Source of the DNA: an uncultured Collinsella sp.
GTDB taxonomy: Bacteria > Actinomycetota > Coriobacteriia > Coriobacteriales > Coriobacteriaceae
Length of the DNA stretch: 9,045 nt
Direction of reading: 5' to 3'
NCBI GenBank assembly: GCA_900545615.1
Contig: UQZM01000068.1
Coordinates: 1-9,045, forward strand
Under the pieces are notes generated by a model, which ran no database searches, was not told where the DNA came from, and was given only the letters and a program-made list of their open reading frames with translations. The stretch's first letter is position 1, and every line of letters begins with the position of its first letter. Positions 1-5,125 of this stretch are shown here, piece after piece. The position numbers and the translations under genes are program-made.

Positions 1-88
1 ACTTGCAGCGACGGACCTCAGGACACTCTTACACCACGTCTGCGCGCGCGACCGTGTTTGCCGCCTGCCAGACACCCCAGTGGTCAAA

Positions 89-124
89 AAACGCCGTTTG
101 TGAGTACTGTCACAAACGGCGTTT
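89..124. terminator. Strong intrinsic terminator hairpin, probably bidirectional
   Basis: A perfect 15-bp inverted repeat (89-103 pairing with 110-124) encloses a 6-base loop, GTACTG. It is followed by CATTTT on the plus strand and preceded by a run of five A at 86-90, which reads as a T run on the minus strand, so it could stop transcription from either side. It probably ends a plus-strand transcript entering from the left. No gene is recognisable in bases 1-88. Confidence 0.85.
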
Positions 125-321
125 CATTTTAGGTGTGGAAAATAATGAACACAATCTTGTTATCTGTACGTTAACGAGTAATCGCTTGACTCAAATTTGG
201 CGACAGCTACTGCTCGGAAAGGAAATTTGGGCGCAAAAATGTCGATTTGGGTCCTGAATCGCTGCTACTAAAAAAGTAACAGTACTCATATTTGCCCTTT
301 TTTGGCCACAAGCCCTAAAAC
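125..321. other. AT-rich intergenic stretch without a recognisable gene
   Basis: Bases 1-368 contain no coding region I can support. The only long frame (3-257, plus, TTG start) runs straight through the terminator hairpin, has no ribosome binding site and resembles no protein. This stretch is clearly richer in A and T than the genes. It holds three copies of ATTTGG (195-200, 225-230, 245-250), two within the longer match AAATTTGG, and short A and T runs at 270-275 and 298-303. TTGACT at 186-191 resembles a -35 box but has no matching -10 box. I see no tRNA, riboswitch or CRISPR pattern. Confidence 0.6.
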
Positions 322-370
322 AAGCCTCGCCAAGGTCGGGAAGCGGGCCAAATCGCCGGCCTCGAGGCTT
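317..370 (-). terminator. Intrinsic terminator of the small minus-strand gene
   Basis: An outer 8-bp stem (322-329 with 363-370) continues, after a 3-base bulge at 330-332, into an inner 7-bp stem with one G-U pair (333-339 with 356-362). The hairpin begins at the stop codon of the minus-strand gene. Read on the minus strand it is followed by G and then four T (positions 320-317), a short but usable U tract. Confidence 0.7.
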
Positions 371-623
371 ATTCCACGGTTCCGTAGACGGCGCCCCAGC
401 CGTGGGCGGCTAGGGCCGAGTTAAGCTGGTCACACAGCGACTGGCGGTCGTAATAGCCGGGCGGTAGCAGGTTGACGATTTCCATGAGATCGGGCGCCAG
501 GTCCAAGATCTCGGCCTGCACGATCAGGTCCAGGCGGTCGATGGCGTGGCGATCGTAAAACAGTCCGTCGACCAGGCGCTGCAGGTCGCCGAATTCCTCG
601 GCCCTAAACGATCCGTACTCCAT
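369..623 (-). CDS. Small conserved-looking hypothetical protein, 84 aa
   Basis: I do not recognise this protein. The start at 623 is chosen because AAGGAGG (628-634 on the complement) lies four bases upstream; the in-frame ATG at 674 has no such site and would add 17 residues encoded across a hairpin. The product is acidic and soluble, with no signal peptide, membrane segment or cysteine pair. It looks helical in its first 50 residues. A proline-glycine turn LLPPGYYDR (52-60) is followed by a segment with SLCDQLNSALAAHGWG (62-77) and the tail VYGTVE. The fixed-looking C-terminal pattern suggests a true family rather than a chance frame. It is transcribed divergently from the aminotransferase and has its own terminator. 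A 6-bp hairpin (645-650 with 656-661) sits in its leader just upstream of the ribosome binding site. Function unknown. Confidence 0.75.
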   Translation of the reverse strand: MEYGSFRAEEFGDLQRLVDGLFYDRHAIDRLDLIVQAEILDLAPDLMEIVNLLPPGYYDRQSLCDQLNSALAAHGWGAVYGTVE

Positions 624-707
624 AGTGCCTCCTTGGGCGCCCCACGCCGCCATGCGCGGCGATTCGTAATTCATTGCGATGAACTTAATCTATCACGGCT
701 TCATACC

Positions 708-740
708 GTTGCGGCGGTGGCGGTCTATACTTAGACGAAC
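708..740 (+). promoter_or_regulatory. Probable promoter of the aminotransferase gene
   Basis: TATACT at 726-731 is a good -10 box, within CTATACTT, 41 bases before the start codon. No consensus -35 box lies 16-18 bases upstream. The sequence instead carries GTTGCGGCG at 708-716. The same arrangement recurs before the tatA/B gene, which supports a real promoter. Confidence 0.6.
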
Positions 741-772
741 TGCAACGTACCGCTTCGCGAAAGGTCGCACCC

Positions 773-2077
773 ATGCAGACGATCTACCAGAAGATGGAAA
801 CCACCGAACTCGATGCCGCCATCGAGGCGCTCAAAGCCGAGGTCGCCGAGGTCAAGGCCAAGGGCCTGGCGCTCGACATGGCCCGCGGCAAGCCGTCGCC
901 CTCCCAGGTGGACATCTCGCGCCCCATGCTCGATATCCTCAATGCCGATGCCGATCTGCACGACGGCAACGTCGACTGCTCCAACTACGGCTGCTTTGAG
1001 GGCATTCCCTCGGCACGCAAGCTGGCGGGGGAGTTCCTGGGTTGCCCTGCCGAGCAGACGCTCGTGCTGGGCTCGTCGAGTTTGCTGATTGAGCACGACA
1101 TCGCCGGCATGTTCTGGCGCTGTGGCTCGTGCGGCAGCGAGCCCTGGGACGCCTACGAGGCCGCGCACGACGGCAAGAAGGTCAAGTTCCTGTGCCCCGT
1201 TCCCGGCTACGATCGCCACTTTGGCATCACCGCCGATCTGGGTATCGAGAATGTCCCCGTTGCGATGACCGACAACGGCCCCGACATGGACGAGGTCGAG
1301 CGCCTGGTTGCTGCCGACGACTCCATCAAGGGTATCTGGTGCGTGCCCAAGTATTCCAACCCCACGGGCATCACCTTTAGCGAGGACACCGTGCGCCGCC
1401 TGGTCGAGATGCCCACGGCCGCGCCCGATTTCCGCATCTTCTGGGACAACGCCTACTGCGTGCATGACCTGTACGACGAGACCGACGAACTTGCCAACAT
1501 CTTTGACCTCGCTCGCGCGGCGGGCACCGAGGACCGTGTGGTGGCCTTTGCCTCGACGTCCAAGATCACCTTCCCGGGCGCCGGCATCGGCTTTATCGGT
1601 GCGAGCCCCGCGGTTATCGCCGAGTTCTCCAAGCGCCTGAAGGCCGGCCTCATCAGCGCCGACAAGCTCAACCAGCTGCGTCACGTGCGCTTCCTTCCCA
1701 CCATCGAGGCGGTTAAGGAGCACATGAAAAAGCATGCCGAGTTCCTGCGTCCGCGCTTTGAGGCCGTCGAGCGCAAGCTCACCGAGGGCTTGGGCGACAC
1801 GGGCTGCGCCACCTGGACGCACCCCCGCGGCGGCTACTTTGTAAGCTTCGATGGTCCCGAGGGCTCGGCCCAAAAGGTCGCCGCGCTTTGCGCCGACCTG
1901 GGCGTCAAGCTCACGCCGGCCGGTGCCACCTGGCCCTATGGCAAGGACCCGCGCGACACCAACATCCGCATCGCGCCGAGCTATCCCACGGTCGAGGACC
2001 TGGAGGCCGCGCTCGATGTGCTGGTGCTGGCCGTTAAGCTTGTCGCTGCCGAGCTTGCTCGTGCCGAGCGCGCCTAA
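773..2077 (+). CDS. Class I aminotransferase, aspartate aminotransferase subgroup Ic
   Basis: A cytoplasmic PLP enzyme expected to move an amino group between aspartate (or a related amino acid) and 2-oxoglutarate. Fold-type I landmarks are present: N196-P197-T198-G199, D225 with N226-A-Y228 (D225 pairs with the pyridine nitrogen), the Schiff-base lysine K264 in STSKITFPGAG, GGYF at 353-356, and R399 in NIRIAP, which binds the substrate carboxylate. The total of 434 aa and the STSKIT-FPGAG context fit the actinobacterial Ic type, not the classical E. coli AspC. The start is the ATG 8 bases after GAAAGG (759-764); a second ATG at 794 lacks a comparable site. A weak hairpin overlaps the stop codon (2063-2085), and the STAS gene starts 51 bases downstream on the same strand, with no obvious promoter between. 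Exact substrate preference cannot be read from the sequence; alanine or aromatic specificity is possible. Confidence 0.9.
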   Translation: MQTIYQKMETTELDAAIEALKAEVAEVKAKGLALDMARGKPSPSQVDISRPMLDILNADADLHDGNVDCSNYGCFEGIPSARKLAGEFLGCPAEQTLVLGSSSLLIEHDIAGMFWRCGSCGSEPWDAYEAAHDGKKVKFLCPVPGYDRHFGITADLGIENVPVAMTDNGPDMDEVERLVAADDSIKGIWCVPKYSNPTGITFSEDTVRRLVEMPTAAPDFRIFWDNAYCVHDLYDETDELANIFDLARAAGTEDRVVAFASTSKITFPGAGIGFIGASPAVIAEFSKRLKAGLISADKLNQLRHVRFLPTIEAVKEHMKKHAEFLRPRFEAVERKLTEGLGDTGCATWTHPRGGYFVSFDGPEGSAQKVAALCADLGVKLTPAGATWPYGKDPRDTNIRIAPSYPTVEDLEAALDVLVLAVKLVAAELARAERA

Positions 2078-2128
2078 CGCGCGGCTTCCCGTACTATCCG
2101 CACTTTCGATACGTAAAGGAGCGTATAC

Positions 2129-2443
2129 ATGGATTTGGGTATTTCCACCAACCCCACGCCAGAGCTCTACACCATTAAGGTGACCGGTGAGATCGATATC
2201 TCTAACGCCGATAGCCTGCGCAATGCCATCGACCTGGCGCTCGAGCAGCCCACCGAGGCCGTTGAGCTCGATTTTGCCCAGGTGAGCTACATCGATTCGA
2301 CGGGCATTGGCGTGCTTGTGGGCGCCGCGCACCACGCGGTCGACCACGGCAAGCGCTTTAGCTGCACCAATGTGCAGCCCCCGGTGATGCGCGTGGTTCA
2401 GTTGTTGGGTGTCGACCAGGAGATTTCGATCACCGCTGCATAA
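2129..2443 (+). CDS. STAS-domain anti-sigma-factor antagonist (SpoIIAA/RsbV type)
   Basis: The 104-aa protein is a single STAS domain. In partner-switching systems such proteins bind and occupy an anti-sigma kinase when unphosphorylated and release it after serine phosphorylation. The hallmark is D56-S57-T58-G59 followed by IGVL; S57 is the expected phosphorylated residue. The N-terminal half has the typical strand GEIDISNADSLR (20-31), and the length matches the family. The ATG at 2129 follows AAAGGAG (2115-2121) by 7 bases. No kinase of the RsbW/SpoIIAB type, PP2C phosphatase or sigma factor is visible, so its partners must lie elsewhere. It may be co-transcribed with the aminotransferase, but no functional link is evident. 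A STAS protein in lipid or toluene-tolerance transport is an alternative, less likely given the intact DSTG motif and stand-alone form. Confidence 0.88.
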   Translation: MDLGISTNPTPELYTIKVTGEIDISNADSLRNAIDLALEQPTEAVELDFAQVSYIDSTGIGVLVGAAHHAVDHGKRFSCTNVQPPVMRVVQLLGVDQEISITAA

Positions 2444-2487
2444 TCTTTGCCCCCAAAAGGGCGTGCCGTTTGGCATATGTTTGTGAT

Positions 2488-2515
2488 GCGCTCGGACGTT
2501 TTGGCGTCCGGGCGC
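2488..2515. repeat. 11-bp inverted repeat abutting the tat promoter -10 box
   Basis: GCGCTCGGACG (2488-2498) pairs with 2505-2515 over 11 bp with one G-U pair, around the loop TTTTGG. It lies where the -35 region should be and ends directly at TATACT (2516). It could be an operator, or a terminator for the STAS gene 44 bases upstream, although no T run follows. Confidence 0.55.
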
Positions 2516-2530
2516 TATACTTGACCGAAT
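2498..2530 (+). promoter_or_regulatory. Probable promoter of the tat-hyp genes
   Basis: TATACT at 2516-2521, inside CTATACTT, is a good -10 box. There is no consensus -35 box. As at the aminotransferase promoter, GTT, then GGCG two bases later, then CTATACTT occur at identical spacing, with CGAA following three bases after CTATACTT. Transcription would begin near 2528, leaving a leader of about 70 bases. Confidence 0.6.
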
Positions 2531-2564
2531 GAATAGACGAGTTCCGGCCGAATGGCGCGGTGCG

Positions 2565-2584
2565 GGCTCGACTCACATCGAGCC
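2565..2584 (+). promoter_or_regulatory. Leader hairpin next to the tatA/B ribosome binding site
   Basis: A perfect 7-bp stem, GGCTCGA (2565-2571) with TCGAGCC (2578-2584), and a 6-base loop, CTCACA, ends two bases before the GGAGG (2587-2591) of the tatA/B gene. It could affect translation initiation. It does not resemble a known riboswitch. Confidence 0.4.
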
Positions 2585-2596
2585 TTGGAGGTATGT

Positions 2597-3178
2597 GTGT
2601 TTGGTATTGGAGAGGGTGAGCTCGCGATCATCGTGGTCTTCGGCTTTTTGCTGTTTGGCCCGGATAAGCTCCCACAGATGGGCCGCACGATCGGCCGTGC
2701 CATCCGTCAGTTCCGCGAGACGCAGGAAAAGATGACGGCCGTTGTTCAGTCCGAGATAATCGATCCGGTAAGTGAGGCCGCTTCGGCACCGGTCAAGCCC
2801 AAGAAGACTGCCGTCGATGACGATTCCGATGCGGACGAGGATGCCGCCGAGGCGGCAGCGCCCGCCAAGAAGGAGACCTTTGCCGAGCGTCGCGCCCGTC
2901 TTGCTGCCGAGAAGGCCGCGAGTGAGGCTGCCGCCGAGGGCGAGGGTGCTGCTGAGGAGGCCGAGGGTGCCGAGCCTGCCGCTGCCGCCGAGCCTGTCGT
3001 CGAGCCCGAATCTGCTACAGAGCCGGAGCCCGAGCCCGAGCCGGCAGAGCCCACGACGGCTGACCTCTACGCCCGTCGTCCCCGCAAGCGCAAGGCCGTC
3101 GTCGACCAGCTCGCTCGCGAGCTCGAGGCCGAGGACGACGCCGCTGCCGCCGATGCCCCGAAGGGAGGCGATGAGTAA
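2597..3178 (+). CDS. tatB: Sec-independent translocase protein, TatA/TatB family
   Basis: A membrane component of the twin-arginine translocase, which exports folded proteins. The start is set at GTG 2597, five bases after GGAGG (2587-2591), giving the classical N terminus MFGIGEGELA; an upstream in-frame ATG at 2552 lacks a site and would add 15 unnatural residues. Residues 9-20 form the short membrane helix, followed by the FGPDKLP hinge (20-26) and an amphipathic helix (27-46). The remaining 147 residues are low-complexity: an acidic, alanine-rich region, a charged segment around 92-123, an EPEPEPEP tract near 142-149 and a basic patch RRPRKRK (160-166). E8 and the MFGIG start recall TatB, while FGPDKLP recalls TatA, so the choice between them is uncertain; a dual-function protein is possible. 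At 193 aa it is long for TatA. Its stop overlaps the tatC start. Confidence 0.88.
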   Translation: MFGIGEGELAIIVVFGFLLFGPDKLPQMGRTIGRAIRQFRETQEKMTAVVQSEIIDPVSEAASAPVKPKKTAVDDDSDADEDAAEAAAPAKKETFAERRARLAAEKAASEAAAEGEGAAEEAEGAEPAAAAEPVVEPESATEPEPEPEPAEPTTADLYARRPRKRKAVVDQLARELEAEDDAAAADAPKGGDE

Positions 3179-3969
3179 TGCCTATCGGACCTGCGCGCAT
3201 GCCGCTCTTCGATCACCTGGGCGAGCTCCGTCGCCGCCTGACCATCGTGGTCGTGTCGGTGTTTGCCGCCGCCATCGTGCTGTATTTCGCCACGCCCGTG
3301 GTGCTCGACATCCTGGAAGACCCCATCCGCTCCTTTGTGCCGGACGGTAAGTTCTACATCACCACCACGCTCGGCGGCTTTGGCCTGCGCTTCTCGCTGG
3401 CCATCAAGATGGCCGTGGTCATGTGCACGCCCATGATTATCTGGCAGATTCTGGCATTTTTCCTGCCGGCACTGCGTCCCAACGAGCGCAAATGGGTCGT
3501 GCCCACGGTGCTCGCCTCGACGGTGCTGTTCTTCCTGGGCGCCATCTTCTGCTATTTCATTATCATCCCGGCGGGCTTTGAGTGGCTTATCGGCGAGACC
3601 TCGGCCGTCGCCACGGCGCTGCCCGACCTGGAGAACTACGTCAACATGGAGCTGCTCTTTATGATCGGCTTTGGCGTGGCGTTTGAGCTGCCGCTCATCA
3701 TCTTCTACCTGTCCGTCTTCCACATCGTGTCCTACGCGGCCTTCCGCAGTGCCTGGCGCTACGTGTACGTAGGCCTGCTCGTGGGTTCGGCTGTGATCAC
3801 GCCCGACGGCTCGCCTGTCACCCTGGGCCTTATGTACGGCGCCCTGCTTTCGCTCTACGAGATTTCGCTCGCTATCGCGCGCGTGGTCATTACCGCGCGC
3901 GAGGGCAAGGAGGGCCTGTTCGTGAGCCGTCTGGACCTGTTCTCGGACGACGAGGGCGACGAGGAGTAA
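3178..3969 (+). CDS. tatC: Sec-independent translocase protein TatC
   Basis: The polytopic receptor of the twin-arginine translocase, which recognises RR signal peptides together with TatB. The 263-aa sequence has the cytoplasmic N-terminal motif HLGELRRRL (13-21, with E16 as the conserved signal-peptide contact), FLPAL then P101 and E103-R104, FGVAFELPL with E170, and ITPDGSP with D210 before the last helices. Six hydrophobic segments can be seen, roughly 23-43, 73-95, 108-131, 157-180, 195-208 and 213-236. The C terminus is short and acidic. The ATG overlaps the tatA/B stop as TAATG, with GGGAGG (3163-3168) nine bases before it, so translation is probably coupled. A later ATG (3199) would give a shorter N terminus but has no ribosome binding site. 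hypA starts six bases after the stop. Confidence 0.96.
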   Translation: MPIGPARMPLFDHLGELRRRLTIVVVSVFAAAIVLYFATPVVLDILEDPIRSFVPDGKFYITTTLGGFGLRFSLAIKMAVVMCTPMIIWQILAFFLPALRPNERKWVVPTVLASTVLFFLGAIFCYFIIIPAGFEWLIGETSAVATALPDLENYVNMELLFMIGFGVAFELPLIIFYLSVFHIVSYAAFRSAWRYVYVGLLVGSAVITPDGSPVTLGLMYGALLSLYEISLAIARVVITAREGKEGLFVSRLDLFSDDEGDEE

Positions 3970-3975
3970 ATCGGT

Positions 3976-4332
3976 ATGCACGAGGTTGGCATTGTCAACG
4001 GCATACTCGATACAGTGATTCGCGCGGCGCGTGGGGCGGGGGCCTCGCGCGCCGTTTTGGTAACGCTGCGTATCGGGGATATGACCGAGGTCGTGCGCGA
4101 GGCGCTTGACTTTGCGTGGGAGACGTTTCGCGACGAGGACCCGCTCACGCGCGGCTGCGAGCTTGCCGTGGAGGAAGTCCATCCACAAAGCGAGTGTCTG
4201 GACTGCGGCGAGGTTTTCGACCACGATCGCTTCCACTGTCGCTGTCCCCAGTGTGGTGGTGCCAACGTGCGCCTACTGCACGGCCGCGAGCTCGATATCG
4301 CGAGTATCGAAATCGAAACCCCCGACGATTAG
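3976..4332 (+). CDS. hypA: Hydrogenase nickel-incorporation protein HypA
   Basis: A small nickel metallochaperone that works with HypB to deliver Ni to the large subunit of [NiFe]-hydrogenases and, in some bacteria, to urease. The 118-aa length fits the family. The N terminus is MHE, with H2 and E3 in the nickel-binding position. A structural zinc site is formed by C74-x2-C77 and C90-x2-C93; an extra cysteine, C88, lies next to the second pair. The C-terminal ELDIASIEIE strand is typical. The start ATG follows GAGGAG (3961-3966), which lies inside the last codons of tatC, so it is probably on the tat transcript. No hydrogenase or urease gene is present in the window, so its client is unknown. 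Confidence 0.94.
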   Translation: MHEVGIVNGILDTVIRAARGAGASRAVLVTLRIGDMTEVVREALDFAWETFRDEDPLTRGCELAVEEVHPQSECLDCGEVFDHDRFHCRCPQCGGANVRLLHGRELDIASIEIETPDD

Positions 4333-4340
4333 CCCGCTAG

Positions 4341-4379
4341 CCATCTAGTGATGGGGTATAAAGGGGCCAAAGTAAGGAG
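4341..4379 (+). promoter_or_regulatory. Possible weak promoter and ribosome binding site of hypB
   Basis: The 55-base gap between hypA and hypB contains TATAAA (4357-4362) preceded by GGGG, a small hairpin (4341-4345 with 4350-4354), and AAGGAG (4374-4379) eight bases before the hypB ATG. No -35 box is visible, so the promoter is tentative; the ribosome binding site is clear. Confidence 0.3.
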
Positions 4380-4387
4380 CGCTAAGT

Positions 4388-5071
4388 ATGGCCGAGAAAA
4401 CGATTGATATCGCGTCGCCGATTCTGTCGCGCAACGAGCGCCTGGCAGATCAGCTGCGTCAGCGATTTAATGAGACAAATACCTATGTGATCAATGTGCT
4501 GTCGAGCCCCGGTTCGGGCAAGACCACCACGATCCTGGGCACCAACGAGCGCCTGCGCGACAAGGCTGGCCTGCGTTGTGCCGTCGTCGAGGGCGATATC
4601 GCCTCGGACGTCGACGCCATCACCATGAAGGAAGCCGGCATGCCCGCCATCCAGATCAACACGGGCGGCCTGTGCCACCTCGAGGGCAACATGATCATGG
4701 AGGCCGTCGACGCGTTCGACCAGGCAGTGGGCCTTCAAAACATCGATGTTATCTTTATCGAAAACGTGGGTAACCTGGTCTGCCCAGTCGACTTTGACCT
4801 GGGCGAGAACCTGTCCATCATGATCCTCTCGGTGCCCGAGGGCGACGACAAGCCCATCAAGTACCCGGGCATCTTCCAACACGCCGGCGCGCAGCTGCTC
4901 AACAAGGTCGACGTGGCTCCGGCTTTCGATTTTGACATGGATAGGTATACTAAGACACTCGATGACCTCAATCCGCAGGCGCCGCGGTTTGCCGTGAGCG
5001 CGCGCAAGGGCGAGGGCATGGATGCCTGGTGCGATTGGCTCATCGGGCAGATTGAGCAAGCAAGGGCGTAA
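4388..5071 (+). CDS. hypB: Hydrogenase nickel-incorporation GTPase HypB
   Basis: A SIMIBI-class GTPase that hydrolyses GTP to drive nickel transfer from HypA into the [NiFe]-hydrogenase precursor. The 227-aa protein has the P-loop SPGSGKTT (40-47), the segment VEGDIASDVDA (67-77), the G-domain metal-binding residues C96-H97 in GGLCHLEGNM and C132 in NLVCPVDFDLGE, and the guanine-specificity motif NKVD (172-175). It lacks both the N-terminal CxxCGC site of E. coli HypB and any histidine-rich nickel-storage stretch, so it is a minimal form suited to delivery rather than storage. It follows hypA by 55 bases on the same strand. hypC, hypD, hypE and hypF are absent here, so the remaining maturation genes must be elsewhere if it serves a hydrogenase. 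Confidence 0.95.
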   Translation: MAEKTIDIASPILSRNERLADQLRQRFNETNTYVINVLSSPGSGKTTTILGTNERLRDKAGLRCAVVEGDIASDVDAITMKEAGMPAIQINTGGLCHLEGNMIMEAVDAFDQAVGLQNIDVIFIENVGNLVCPVDFDLGENLSIMILSVPEGDDKPIKYPGIFQHAGAQLLNKVDVAPAFDFDMDRYTKTLDDLNPQAPRFAVSARKGEGMDAWCDWLIGQIEQARA

Positions 5072-5125
5072 GTCGGCCGCCATACGGGCGGGCGTAGCCG
5101 CAGAGATACGAGATAGGAGCCTCTT

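Noticed and set aside
186..214. TTGACT as a -35 box of a plus-strand promoter
   Set aside because: No acceptable -10 box lies 16-18 bases downstream and no gene follows on that strand before 773.
3..257. 84-codon plus-strand frame at the left edge
   Set aside because: It starts with TTG without a ribosome binding site and reads through a perfect terminator hairpin. A second frame (2-103) also stays open from the edge but ends inside the hairpin arm, too little to support a partial gene.
624..674. Longer start for the small minus-strand gene (17 extra residues)
   Set aside because: There is no ribosome binding site before 674, whereas AAGGAGG lies immediately before the ATG at 623.
731..2476. 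Open frame of 581 codons on the minus strand, opposite the aminotransferase and STAS genes
   Set aside because: It is a stop-free shadow caused by codon bias, rich in G, A, R, H and L, with no family motif.
3067..4236. Open frame of 389 codons on the minus strand, opposite tatC and hypA
   Set aside because: It is antisense to well-identified genes, with low-complexity H/R/E-rich composition.
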